DNA of 64,000 bases, taken from contig OZ037767.1 of assembly GCA_964035545.1 (NCBI GenBank), forward strand, positions 14,695,998 through 14,759,997, given 5' to 3'. The position numbers were made by a program, and so were the translations under genes. The notes below the pieces were generated by a model. It did no database searches and was not told where the DNA came from. It worked only from the letters and a program-made list of their open reading frames with translations. Every line of letters starts with the position of its first letter. The stretch's first letter is position 1. Below are positions 1 to 11,067 of the stretch, piece by piece. Origin of the DNA: Bugula neritina (lineage: Eukaryota > Bryozoa > Gymnolaemata > Cheilostomatida > Bugulidae).

Positions 1-243
1 CAATAATAAGCATACATCTGATAAACATACATCTGATAAGCATACATATGATAAGCATACATGTGATGAGCATACATCTGATAAGCATACATCTGATAAG
101 CATACATATGATAAGCATACATGTGATAAGCATACATCTGATAAACATACATATGATAAGCATACATCTGATAAGCATACATCTGATAAGCATACATGTG
201 ATAAGCATACATCTGATATGCATACATCTGATAAGCACTTATA
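1..243. repeat. 15-bp minisatellite (about 16 copies), cut by window start
   Basis: Tandem copies of a 15-bp unit, GATAAGCATACATCT, with few substitutions. The array ends about 50 bp before the first visible exon of the monooxygenase-like gene, so it lies in one of that gene's introns. Because 15 is divisible by three, it gives a short repetitive reading frame with no gene value. Confidence 0.95.
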
Positions 244-294
244 TTGATGACAGAGACTAAACTGTGCTATAGACTTAGTTTTATACTTTGGCAG

Positions 295-1549
295 GTAAAT
301 TGGGTAAGATAGAGCAATATAGGGCAGACAAATTGGAAGAGATTTTATATTTCCAACAAGACTACGTGTACGACTTGCCAAATAAAATGTATTATAAAAG
401 GTATGTCACTTACTACTTCTTTACTGTAGATACTACATGCACTAAAACTTTCTCAAATATTATATTCTTGTTATTTGAATTTAGTCTGATTGAAAAATAA
501 CTTTAAAATTATTTATTTTAACATATAATTTTGAAACTTAGCTTAACTATGTATTATAAAACAGAAAACTAAATAGCTGGACACTAGGGTTTTTTAAAAA
601 TTAGGATTTTTTAGCACATGGTAATAAGAAAAATTGACAGTCATTGTAAAAATATTGTACCCCATCCTTGGAATAAAATGTTACCATAATTTTTATTAAA
701 ATAAATAAGATACAAAATTTTTACGCTAGAAGTCTCTGCTTATTTTACAAATAACTTTATAAAAACAATTTATTTGTTGAGAAAAAATTTTATTTAAATT
801 ATTTCACCTGATTTTAAACATTTATGAATGACCTATTCGATTTCTGTTACAGATTGACTCAGCCAATCAGGTTGCTGCAAGCTGATGAACTCAAGGTCAC
901 TTGTACCTATGATTCATCTTCGATGTCACAGACAGTCTCTTTTGGAAATGAAATATCTGTAAGTTGTAATTTTAAAAGTAGTTTTGGGTTGTTCTCATGG
1001 CCCCTGTGGTGTAATGGTTAGTGTGCCTGCTTCCAAGCTGGAAGTCGTGGGTTCGAATCCCAGTGGTGGCAATTTTGTTTTACAGTAAACATCTTGTGTG
1101 AGGCATGCCTGCAAAGTCTCTTACATATAGAATACATGTGTATGAATAAAGTTTCTAAAAATATCATCTTCACAAATTTAGATAAGCTCACATTTTTATT
1201 GTACATATGTGACACTTTCACTGTGTGCAGTTCCCTTGAAGATTAAATCATCCCATATGTGAAAACTTCAAATTTTTTAATGACTAACAGTACTATAAAT
1301 AAAACTAAATAGACGACTGTTTCAAAACTAAAATTTCTCTGAAAGAAAATGGTATAATTTCAGGACGAGAAATGTTACGCCCACTTTCACTACTACCCTG
1401 CCGGTGGTGCCAGAGTGAGATGTGTGGCGGGTGAAGAAAAGAAGATTTGCCTCTCCAAACCAAGTGACAAAAACAACAGCGTTTCTTTATCATTCAACTT
1501 CATCATTCTGCTCTCTACATTTTTGCTTACAGCTACAAAATACATCTAA
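295..1549 (+). CDS. DBH/MOXD1-like copper type II monooxygenase homologue, last three exons (5' partial)
   Basis: Three phase-compatible exons lie at 295-400, 853-958 and 1364-1549, ending in TAA; the gene continues upstream of the window. They encode about 132 residues of the C-terminal copper monooxygenase domain. The stretch ELKVTCTYDSS matches the family block with a disulphide cysteine, and DEKCYAHFHYYP matches the family block usually written (D/E)EMCxxxxxYYP. In PHM and DBH the methionine of that block is a ligand of the catalytic Cu(M) site. Here it is lysine, read directly as AAA, so a working site is unlikely. The protein ends in a hydrophobic stretch (FNFIILLSTFLLTATKYI) after a Ser/Asn-rich linker, as in GPI-anchor signals or a tail anchor. 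A tRNA-derived element sits in the last intron. The family assignment is good; loss of activity is inferred. Confidence 0.8.
1000..1071 (+). repeat. tRNA-derived SINE head / tRNA pseudogene
   Basis: A 72-bp tRNA-like block in the last intron of the monooxygenase-like gene. It has a near-complete acceptor stem (GCCCCTG against TGGTGGC), a box A-like GTGGTGTAATGG and a box B GGGTTCGAATCCC. The middle resembles tRNA-Gly(UCC) around CTTCCAA, but the anticodon stem pairs badly. I therefore read it as a tRNA-derived repeat, not a functional tRNA. Related heads occur at 4989-5064 and 15265-15338 on the other strand. Confidence 0.6.
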
Positions 1550-2995
1550 AATATCAAATTAGCTCTTTATGTTATTTAAATCATTGCATCTAGTGTATAT
1601 TATACTTCGACTTATTAGATTATTCCACAAGAAGTTACTGAAAAAACTCATGCACATGCAGGCCATTCTGGCAAACTATCCAACAAGTGATTTCTACATT
1701 TCTATATTCAATTCCTTTTTCAAGTCTTATGCTCAGGGGCAAGTGTATCATCTGTAACTATGGTAACTAAGATTGCTTTGCTTCCTGTTGTTATGGATCA
1801 ATATGTGTATAACAAGTTTATACTGTTGTCATACAGTTAATATACTGTTAATATTTGTATAACATATTTTTAAAATATTTTGCGGTAATCTGTACATTTT
1901 ATTCGTTTTTATTTGTCCTACGCATAGAGAAGACAATCTCTATAAGTTTACCTGGTTTTATTCTAACAACACTGAAAATATATATAATTAAATATACTCT
2001 AAAATTTCTACAGTCTATACTCTCGTAGAATAATGTTTAGTATAAGATTTTTACAGTTTATGTATATTCTCGGACTAAACTGTGAGGAATTTCGTATTGC
2101 ATGATCTCTACTCTCTGCCAAATACAACTGCATGTTATGGCAAAAATATCTCTAGTTTTCCATCATGAGGTTTAAGGTCTGATCATATGAAGAAGCTGAG
2201 CCTTATAGAAGTAGCCAAGAAGATGAAATTGTTTCATCATAGATGTGATAACATCTAATTTCTACCTGCACTAAAGATTATGCTTGCATCGCCCTGATGC
2301 ATCAACTACTTCGTTTAAATAACATTAAACTAATGATAAATCACTCTTATGATTTATACAATTCTGAAAAACGCAATAAATAATTTAGTTTATGCAAAGC
2401 TTGCATTTATCAGCCTAATATTACAGCTTCTAGCTAAAGCTTGGCAGTAAAGTTCTATTTACAGAAACTTTCTAGCAATTAAATAGCACTCTACAGCTTC
2501 ATTGCATAGTCTAAATCTACTGCACGTCAAGAATTTAAGATTTATGCTTGAATCAAAAACATGTTTCAAAGCTACTACAAAAGAACTGAGCAGTGAGGCC
2601 TACAAAGGTGCACTTTTTGTAGCTTTTTAGAGACTGTGTGCAATTTTTACCTGAAATTGAAAATTTCAAAAGTGAGTTTGTCAATTTTTTAGATGCTGAA
2701 AATATCAGGCTGTAGTGTTTTGAGTATAAAAGATAGTGAAATAATAGTCTATTGCTGAAAACAATGTCAAAATTCATTGCATAATTAGATAATCATGCTT
2801 GTATCATGACGTCTCAGAAATTAATCCTTGCTTCTAGTTCTTTACACTTAAACTCTGCACAAGCTTAAAACAGTTGGTTTCTTTGATATCGTAAACAGGA
2901 AATGGGGGGAGGCATGCATCATTGGTTACAGCTATTATCAAATATTAGCAGTTTTTCACTGTTCTCATTCTACATCCTCAACTCAAACAAACATC
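1550..2995. other. Intergenic, monooxygenase-like gene to temptin-like gene 1
   Basis: AT-rich spacer with no supported gene. A TATAAAA at 2725-2731, about 270 bp before the next start codon, is a possible core promoter element, but there is no further support for it. The short reading frames here lack splice-site support and family similarity. Confidence 0.5.
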
Positions 2996-5449
2996 ATGGC
3001 TCGATTATTCTTGTAAGTCAAATACAGCTTTAGTCTGCTTTCAATGTTTTCAAATTACATTTCAGATAAAATTGTGTTTTATTTTATTTGAGTTTTCAAG
3101 AGTTGCCTGTTTTCAACATGAGATATGAAAAGACGTGCTTTCTTGCCACTAAACAGCTTTTTATTATGATTGGAACTTTGAGACTTGCTGGCAAAGATTT
3201 GAGCATCAAAATATAAATTTCACAATATGGGAGAGTGAAATGCATTATGTGAATGAAAATATTATGCTATTTTTAGGTTTTTGTAATTTTTTACTAATTC
3301 TGTAAAACTACATGCTATGACGTTGTATTCGAAGCTGTTAATCAGAATTGTTCTATAGGCAGCTTCGAGTTTGGGGTCAATAAGTGCAGGAGTATAGGGT
3401 TCTCAAGTTTGGAGACCTAACTCTAAACTTAATAACCCCAGACTACTGCACTCAATAACTCCATCTCGGAGCTGTCCATAGAACAAATATCTGAATCATA
3501 AAAAAGTGTAGCAAAGAGCTTTCAAATCATCTGAATATTTTACAGGTGTCTACAGTTGATGTCCCTAACAGCTATCTGTATTGGGTATGAAGTATATCAG
3601 GCAAAGCTTCCCAATGGTGGCACTACACCAAATCCATGCAAACCGGGCACTCTGTGGGTGGGCTTGGGTCACATGACACCGATGGGTGGCGGAAACAGAA
3701 ACAAGTTTGCCACTGACTTCCACGATGTTTACGGAGAGGTAAGCGAACCTTTCCCTAACTAACTTAGAATAATTTGTTGAAATGTGAATTATACCTGTAG
3801 CAGCTTCTAACCTAACGTTAAATTTCTCTTGTGAAATTACTTGATAACTGCAGGTATGGAATGTGGCATTATGTAATGCTGACTCAGATGGAGATGGGCT
3901 GACTAATGGAATGGAGCTTGGCGACCCCAACTGTACTTGGACTGAAGGTGAAAACTAGTCTGGTTTTATCCCCTAAGTTGTAGTAGTTTAGACTATTCAA
4001 ATTAAAGATAGTTTTGAGATAACTTTCAACTTGATTGTTAAAGCACTACTAAATGAATTTAACATTAGTAAAAAGATACCATAGAAATTGAGTTACTAAA
4101 ATAGCTTAAAACAGGGGGGGGGGCAACTGAGGGCTTCAGGGCTACTTGTGGCCTTTTACCCATTTTTCAGTAGCGCTTTAAATAAAAACTGTCACTTTTA
4201 TTCTGATTAACACAGCATAGGTTTGGTGATAAATTACTTTATTATAATAAAATTCAATATGTGTACAATCTTATGGCCCTTTGTTTTGGCTGACTTCTAA
4301 ACTTGGCCCTCGAGTAAAAGAAGTTGCCCACCTATGGCTTAAAAGCATCTGTTAGGTAGAACTATATGGAAACCTTTGACTCCAGCTTTCGTTTGGTTTC
4401 TAAGCTGAAACTATACCAACATCAATTGTTAGTTAAATTATAAGCAAAAAATAGGTTTATTTTTCATTGTTACCCCCTGTTACCTTTGAAACATTTAAAT
4501 TAGATCTTATTTGACTTTTGAGTCTAAATTTAGTACATCAACTGCCTGAAACAAGCCAAATCAATTCATGTTCTGATTACAGACAACTGATAATGCATTT
4601 ATATTACTTTCTATCAGTTGATGACATTTTCTTAAGTAGATAAAGTCACGGCTGATATAATTCTGTTTACTCTATTTCATGGTTCACAAGATATTCTAAT
4701 ATATTCTAAAAGCTTCTTCAACTTCTGCTAATCTGACAGTTTAAGTACCAGATTAGAACATAAATACGGGGCTGAATAATTTATTGGCATGGTTAGTTAT
4801 AGAAGTGTTTTGATGTACAGATTTATTAGTTTGCTAGAGCAGTTCTCTCTTAAATAGTGCGGCATGATTAATCAACAAGTTTAATACTAAAGGTAAGGTC
4901 AATAATATTTTTACTAATTTTCAAAGTTTAAAAGTTGAGCAAAACAGTTTTCAATGAAAAGAAGTTTTATATAAATTCTATAAAACTGGTGCCCCACTGG
5001 GATTCGAACCCAAGACCTCCGGCTTGCGAGCAGGCGTACTACCACTACACCACAAAGACCACTGGGTAAACTCAACACTACTAATTCATCAACTTGGTAG
5101 TTAACCGTCTCCTTCCAGACTAAACATATTTTCAGTTGTCAACTTATGACACTGAGAATTACCATGTTGTTTGATCTTTAAAGGTGACCCAGCACCTGGC
5201 AGTTCTTCTACCATTAGTCACCCGGGTATTTGTGAGCCCACCGACACCAAGGAGTGCACTGAAAGGAACCAAGGCTTTAACCTTGAAGGATGTGAAGTCT
5301 ATGTAACCACGACCCCACACGACCACGACCACGATCACATACACATTGGAGATGTTTCTACGGACAGCCAAAATGGCTCTACTAATCTCCACTTTTCTTT
5401 TCTTGTTTTTACATTGTTTGCTTTTTGTTTAATTGTTGCAGTTTTTTAA
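2996..5449 (+). CDS. Temptin-like gene 1, with His/Asp-rich linker and hydrophobic C-terminus
   Basis: Four exons: 2996-3012, 3546-3738, 3854-3947 and 5184-5449. The 17-bp first exon holds the ATG and continues into the signal peptide (MARLFLCLQLMSLTAICIG). The mature part carries the temptin pattern: YQAKLPNG, PNPCKPG, WVGLGH, GGGNRNKFA, LCNADSDGDGLTNGMELGDP and SHPGICEP. DSDGDGLTNGME fits a 12-residue EF-hand-like calcium loop. Temptin in Aplysia is a secreted component of the water-borne attractant pheromone complex; whether these homologues signal is unknown. After the core come a run of alternating His and Asp (HDHDHDHIHIGD), a polar spacer and about 20 hydrophobic residues at the very end, which suggests GPI or membrane anchoring. 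AATAAA lies at 5525. Intron 3 carries a hAT-type MITE and a tRNA-derived SINE. Confidence 0.85.
3346..3487. repeat. Foldback (long imperfect inverted repeat), intron 1 of temptin-like gene 1
   Basis: The segment from TTGTTCTATAGGCAGCTTCG to its mirror ending CTCGGAGCTGTCCATAGAAC folds on itself. The two arms of about 60 bp match imperfectly along their whole length (for example AATAAGTGCAG against CTGCACTCAATA). The size and shape suit a foldback MITE. No target duplication could be identified. Confidence 0.6.
4112..4336. mobile_element. Non-autonomous hAT-type MITE, 225 bp
   Basis: The left end CAGGGGGGGGGGGCAACT and the complement of the right end (CATAGGTGGGCAACT) form terminal inverted repeats of the hAT kind (CAGNGGTGGGCAACT). 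The element is flanked by a perfect 8-bp direct repeat, GCTTAAAA, at 4104-4111 and 4337-4344, the target duplication length expected for hAT elements. The interior has the GTGGCC/GGCCCT words common in hAT MITEs and no coding sequence. It lies in intron 3 of temptin-like gene 1. Confidence 0.85.
4989..5064 (-). repeat. tRNA-derived SINE head
   Basis: On the minus strand there is a box A-like GTGGTGTAGTGGTAG and a box B GGGTTCGAATCCC. The anticodon region reads CTGCTCGCAAGCCGG and pairs poorly. It shares CAAGCCGGAGGTC and the flank ACTGGGT (plus strand) with the copy at 15265-15338, so this is a dispersed family and not an isolated tRNA gene. It lies in intron 3 of temptin-like gene 1. Confidence 0.7.
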
Positions 5450-7999
5450 AAAGCATAGACTTTGCTTCAAGTGCATTGCTTAAATTCTACAAGTTTTGTA
5501 ATCTATTCTAAGTTTTGTTTACTAAATAAATTCTACTTTGGTAGATTTAGCGTTGTGGCCAGTTGTTTTAATGCTGAGAAAATTTTAGATCTTGCAGCTA
5601 AATTATAAATAGTTTCTAACTAGAATCTTGAAATAAATAATATCTCTATAATTACGCAATACAAAACAGTAAAAGAGCATAATATATAATATATGTAAAT
5701 ATTATAATATAAACTATGTATTTTTCCATTGCATCATTGTCTATAACAATTAGGCTGTAAGAGTGGGTTTTGTGAGAAAAATAAAGTGTGTAAAGGTAGC
5801 TTAGCAACAATCTATAGATTGATAAATGTAGAGGTGTGGTTTGGTTTAAATAATAAAATATATCAGCTCTTATAACTATATTAAAAGAAAACGATATATA
5901 TAATATCAGCAACACCTAATTAATAATAATTATTATTTTCATAACATATTTAATGAAATCAATATATAAATTGTTTACAAAAAAGAGGAAAATTTAGGCA
6001 ATCTCTCCTAAGAACGATCTTAATATTGAAAACTCAAATAGGAAAATAATATAGTTATACTTATAGTGTAGAGACTGATGTTGAATACCGAGTTGGAATT
6101 ATGAGCTTATGAATACCAGCCGTGGGCTGGTGGCTGACCATCGGCCTACTTGCGCCTCTTCTTCACATCTCACCTCTTTATTCTTTTCATAAAGTTAAAA
6201 TTAAGATTTAAACTGGTAAAAAGCGCTTGAAGCCTAACTTTGCAAAACAAAGATGTAAACCTAGCTATATTAAAATTTAGAATCAGCACTTTTAGTACAT
6301 ATTATCAACAGCTAAAATATGAACTTCCTGTATACTGAAATTTGCAAAACTTTCTCATTGGATTTTTGTAGACAAGCTGGTTGCATGCTTAGAGCATAGT
6401 CTAATCTCTTGAATAAAATCACTTGGCAACAAACATATAGCAAAACAAGCTAGGTCCTTAAACATTTTTCTTTATTTCATGTTGTTTAATGCAAATATTT
6501 ATATTTATTTTTGGTTACTAGCTATCACAAAAACTTATTGGTTTTTAAAGTTTATGTTGTGTTTATGTCTTTTTGAAATTAATTGTTGCTTTTAGTTTTG
6601 CTGGTGTGGTGTAAACACTATAAAATGATGAATTAGGAAAGATTTACTTAGAGAAATGCCAGGATAATTGAAAATTTTTCTAGTAGGATTGACAATATTC
6701 CTGGTTATTATGCTAATTCATCCTAGTAGAAATGCCAATTGCAGTATCTTTTATTAAAGATACCAATTGCAATCTCTCCTAGGAAAGATGCTAACTGCAA
6801 TCTCTCCTAAGAAAGATGCTAATTGAAAATTCAGTTAGAAGAATAGCCTATTATACTAGTAGAGACTGCAATGTGCACCAATTTTCTTGTGAAAATGATG
6901 GATATTGGGATGGTCTAGTTATTCTCATAGCGTAGTCTGTCAGTATAACTACTTGAACGTGAGAACACAAATTGCATTACATTACAGTACACTGCATTCC
7001 ATTATATATTACATTACAGTACACTGCATTGCATTACATTACGTTATACTACATTGCATTAATCTACACTGCATTCCATTATATATTGCATTACAGTACA
7101 CTGCATTGCATTACATTATGTTATACTACATTGCATTAATCTACACTGCATTCCATTATATATTACATTACAGTACACTGCAGTGCATCACATTACGTTA
7201 TACTACATTGCATTAATCTACACTGCATTCCATTATATATTACATTACAGTACACTGCAGTGCATCACATTACGTTATACTACATTGCATTAATCTACAC
7301 TGCATTCCATTATATATTACATTACAGTACACTGCAGTGCATCACATTACGTTATACTACATTGCATTAATCTACACTGCATTCCATTATATATTACATT
7401 ACAGTACACTGCATTGCATTAATCTACACTGCATTCCATTATATATTGCATTACATTACACCGCATTGATTTGCATCGAATTGCATTACATTGCACTACA
7501 TTTTATTGCACTAAATTGCATTGCATTCTATTATATTACAGTACATATTGTGCTAAAATACATTATATATAATGTTAAATTAGACTGCATTGCATTACAT
7601 TACATTACATTTCATTAGATTGCATTATATACTTTGAGTATGACATTAAGTTGCATGATCAATATTTGATACAAGTAATAACAGAAAATTCTACTTTAAA
7701 GCTTGATGCTATAAACTTTTTGCTGTGCACTATGTCATAGAAATTTAAATTTATCATTAGGATTGTAAAATTTTTCTGCTCAAGTTCAACAATTAAAACT
7801 AATTAGCCAGTTTTACAGTTGTAAAAAACAGAAATATTTAAGCAATGCGAAACCGCATCCAAATAATGAAGGAAGAAATTTGATGTGCTTTTTCTGAAGA
7901 AACACAATTGCTTCATATCTAAGGCTTTTGTGCTGCGATAACAGCTTCTATCTAATAATTTCATCAACTCTTTCTGCAGAGTAAATACTTTACCCAAGG
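5450..7999. other. Intergenic, temptin-like genes 1 and 2
   Basis: No supported gene. The stretch contains the poly(A) signal of the upstream gene (5525), AT-rich DNA, a short degenerate tandem of roughly 35 bp around 6730-6835 (CAATCTCTCCTAGGAAAGATG and variants) and the 77-bp tandem array annotated separately. Confidence 0.5.
6970..7625. repeat. 77-bp tandem repeat built on CATTA/CATTG pentamers
   Basis: The core is a 77-bp unit whose landmark TTCCATTATA recurs at 7151, 7228 and 7305, exactly 77 bp apart, with partial copies on both sides. The unit itself consists of degenerate CATTA, CATTG and CACTG words, so a pentamer microsatellite has been captured into a longer repeat. The flanks decay into the plain pentamer pattern. 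Confidence 0.9.
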
Positions 8000-9672
8000 A
8001 TGTTGAATCATATATGGAGAAGGTTTGTTGTCTCTTCAACAGTTGTAGCAGTAACAGTAGTAGGAGTAACACTAACAGCTAGTAATAGCAGTAACAGTAG
8101 TAGCAGTAACAGTTGTAGTAGCGGTAACAGCTATAGTAGTGGTAACAGTAGTTGTGGTATCAGTAGTAGCAGTAACTGTAGTGGGAGTAACAGCTAGTAG
8201 TAGCAGTAACAGTAGTAGCAGTAACAGTTGTTTCAGTAACAGTTGTAGTAGCAGTAGTAGTGGTAACAGTAGCAGTAGCAGCAATAGAAGCAGCAGTTGT
8301 AGTATTCCATTTAGGGCAACTGATAAACTATAAATACAGATAAAAGTCCCAATTTTGATGCCAACCATGAGAAAATGAATCTCCTTTTAATGCAGCAGAT
8401 TGCGGATAAAGCAACTTGTACTGCTATGTAGTATATGTTTGTTTGTTTGTAGCCTTGAACTGATGATGGTACTAGTAGTCATTTCATCTGGATTTCAGAC
8501 ATTCCAGAGTGAAATACCAAATGGAGACAAAATTCCTCACCCTTGTCAGCCCGGGAAGACATGGATCGGAGTAGGCCATCAAAATTATCAAGGATCAGGA
8601 GCTAGAAACCCTTTTGGTGTGGCCTTTAAAGCTGCTAATACCGTGAGTAAACATTTCAACACCCCAACACCTTTGTTAGGTGCAACAACTGTGGATGTCA
8701 TGTAGTGCATCTTGTCACTGTACAATTAGAAATTTACTTAGTCTGTGGTCTAACTGAGTTATATACTCAGCTTGTGGAAGGGATAGCTAGACACAAGTAA
8801 AACTAGATAAACTGATAATACTGATAAACTAGTTTTAGTCCTCTCTATAGATTGAAGGAGCAGGGTATTCATGGAAGACCAATAGACTAACTTGATTAAC
8901 CTCCTAATTTAAATGATAATTTTGTGATCAACTTTTTTTTACAACTTTCAGCATACTGCCTTAAGGTAGAGCTGCCAGTTTATTATGATTATATTAACAT
9001 GAAGTAATGTGACTTTGTTTTAGACATGGACAACAGTTCTGTGTAATGCTGACTCAGATGGAGATGGTAAGACCAATGGGGAAGAGCTGGGAGACCCAGG
9101 CTGTACCTGGAGCAGCGGAGGTTTGTTGAATAATTGTAGACTAAACTTTTAGTTATTGTTTTCTATAAGAAACCCTGTTTTAAAAGCTTATTTTGGGATA
9201 GCAATCAGTGCATTAGAATAAATATATGTTCAGCAATTTTTCTATATGCAATACAAAAACTAGTCTATAATAAATTTGCCTAAATTTGGTCCAACAATGT
9301 AGAGCTTCAATCATATCGATTTCGAATGTTGCTGTAAAATCTTATCATATAATAGCCTCACTAGTTTTATTAAACTGATTGATAAAGTTATTATCAATTT
9401 ATTATGTTGAAGGATGCAATTATAGTTTATCAATTAAAGTATAATAAAATTAAATATTTGACTTGTTAGAGGCTGCTGAACGAACCACAGACCTCTCTCA
9501 CCCCGGAGTATGTGAACCTGTGGATTCAGCAAAGTGCAAGCAGAGCAACACCTGGGATCTCGGATGTCCTGCAAGCCAGAAGGCATTTGCTGTCAGGCAT
9601 CAGTCTGATTATCTCCTCTTTTTTCTGAGTTCTGGCATAGTCTTAATGGTTCTCTGTTTGGCTCTTTTTTGA
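8000..9672 (+). CDS. Temptin-like gene 2, hydrophobic C-terminus
   Basis: Exons 8453-8642, 9024-9120 and 9470-9672 are clear and match gene 1 in intron positions and phases. The proposed first exon, 8000-8022, is less certain: it has an ATG, the correct phase and a donor AG|GTTTGT like that of gene 3, and it would give a signal peptide starting MLNHIWRSLELMMVLVVISS. The core shows FQSEIPNGDKIPHPCQPG, WIGVGH, ARNPFG, LCNADSDGDGKTNGEELGDP and SHPGVCEPV. The C-terminus is strongly hydrophobic (LLFFLSSGIVLMVLCLALF), so anchoring by GPI or a membrane segment is likely. Unlike gene 1 there is no His-rich linker. Intron 1 holds an AGT/AGC/AAC simple array that would begin about 8 bp after the proposed donor. 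Confidence 0.8.
8031..8305. repeat. Trinucleotide-like simple repeat (AGT/AGC/AAC mixtures)
   Basis: About 275 bp of AGTAGCAGTAAC-type words in changing order. All three forward and reverse frames look open as poly-Ser or poly-Leu tracts, but these are artefacts of the repeat. It lies in the presumed intron 1 of temptin-like gene 2. Confidence 0.9.
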
Positions 9673-11067
9673 CAGTTGCTTGAGTCTGGAATTACCAGCT
9701 AGGGTCTTTTATGTTATACTTCGATTTTTCTTAACATCCCCAAGCCTGTCTTAAAAAACTTTAAACATAAAGAAGAAAATAAATTTTTGCTCTAAAAGCT
9801 CTTTCTGGTTCTAATATATTCTACTGAAGTATAAATGTATATCAGTGGTTATATAAATAAAACTACAAAGTATTTCATTTAAAAATATATATTTTGCTTC
9901 CTTTACTTCTGTTTTATCCATATATTTGTTACATTTTAGTTCACTTATAGCATATTATAATACATGTTTTAAATGCGTGCTAAATGAATAAATGAAATGC
10001 TTTAACAAGCTAATATTGTCACCATATAGCAGTATATATTGTGAAATTAGTTGTTAAATATAAAATTAGAGTTGTATTTTCATGCTGTGTTTCTCTCACG
10101 AGTTGGTATAATAAGTAACAGATCGCTAAGGGAAATGAAAATTATTTATAGTTAAAATATTTTAACACATTTAACTATAAATGCAAAAAATACAAAATAG
10201 AAAACTTCTAATTACATTTTACATTCTGCACATGATCTGCTGATTTTAAAGAAATTTTATTTTTTATAACTTTTACAACAATTTTGTAGTTTTCTAAAAC
10301 ATATAATATCATAACATCAAAAAGTTCACTTTCTTTTTACTAGCTTCTCATGCATATATATCATATGTAATATGCTATATAATATCTTGCAATTCAACCA
10401 AATTTTAAATATAACTTTCCTACAATATATATAAATTTATTTCACAATATAAATTATATAATATTATAATGAAATATACCAGCGGCAAAATATTACAACT
10501 ATTATACTTTTTATATTTTTTCATTTTTGCAAAATTATTTATGATTAGCAACCTATACTTCAATATTACATAATTCTAACATACAGGCATAAATATAGTG
10601 TGAATAAATTACACCTATAGCAAAAAGATAGCTCCTTAAACTAAAAGTCTACAGTTGACAAAGGTATAGTCTATTAAGCTATAATATATTATGATGTTAT
10701 TTCATTTACATAATATGGTAATGTGAATTTATATCCTTTCTAGATCCAATATGTATAGTAAGAAAAACCGCTGTCATAACCTCACATGCATGACTAGTTA
10801 TATTCCGGGTGGCATAGAATCGTAACTTTTATACAAATTTGCTACGTAATTTCCAGCTATAATGCAGTTTGAAATGTAACAATGGAACATTATTTAACAA
10901 TAAAATATTTTTATTAATCTATACAGTATTGTTCTAAACAAAGTTGTAACCAATGTTTGTAGGAGCATAACTAAATTTAGACCAGGAGTCTATTGAAACT
11001 ACAACTAATATACTAGCTGCACCATTTACATGAGTTTTCACAGATCAAGGACAGAGTACTGATAGTA
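9673..11067. other. Intergenic, temptin-like genes 2 and 3
   Basis: Very AT-rich spacer. AATAAA near 9778 can serve the upstream gene. No other reading frame, RNA gene or repeat family could be supported. Confidence 0.5.

Noticed and set aside
1000..1071. Functional tRNA-Gly gene
   Set aside because: The T arm and acceptor stem are good, but the anticodon stem does not pair, and related decayed copies exist nearby.
3565..3930. 121-codon frame antisense to temptin-like exons 2-3
   Set aside because: A shadow of the coding exons; it spans an intron of the supported plus-strand gene.
8000..8368. Poly-Ser and poly-Leu reading frames
   Set aside because: An AGT/AGC/AAC simple repeat; only the first 23 bp (8000-8022) are proposed as coding.
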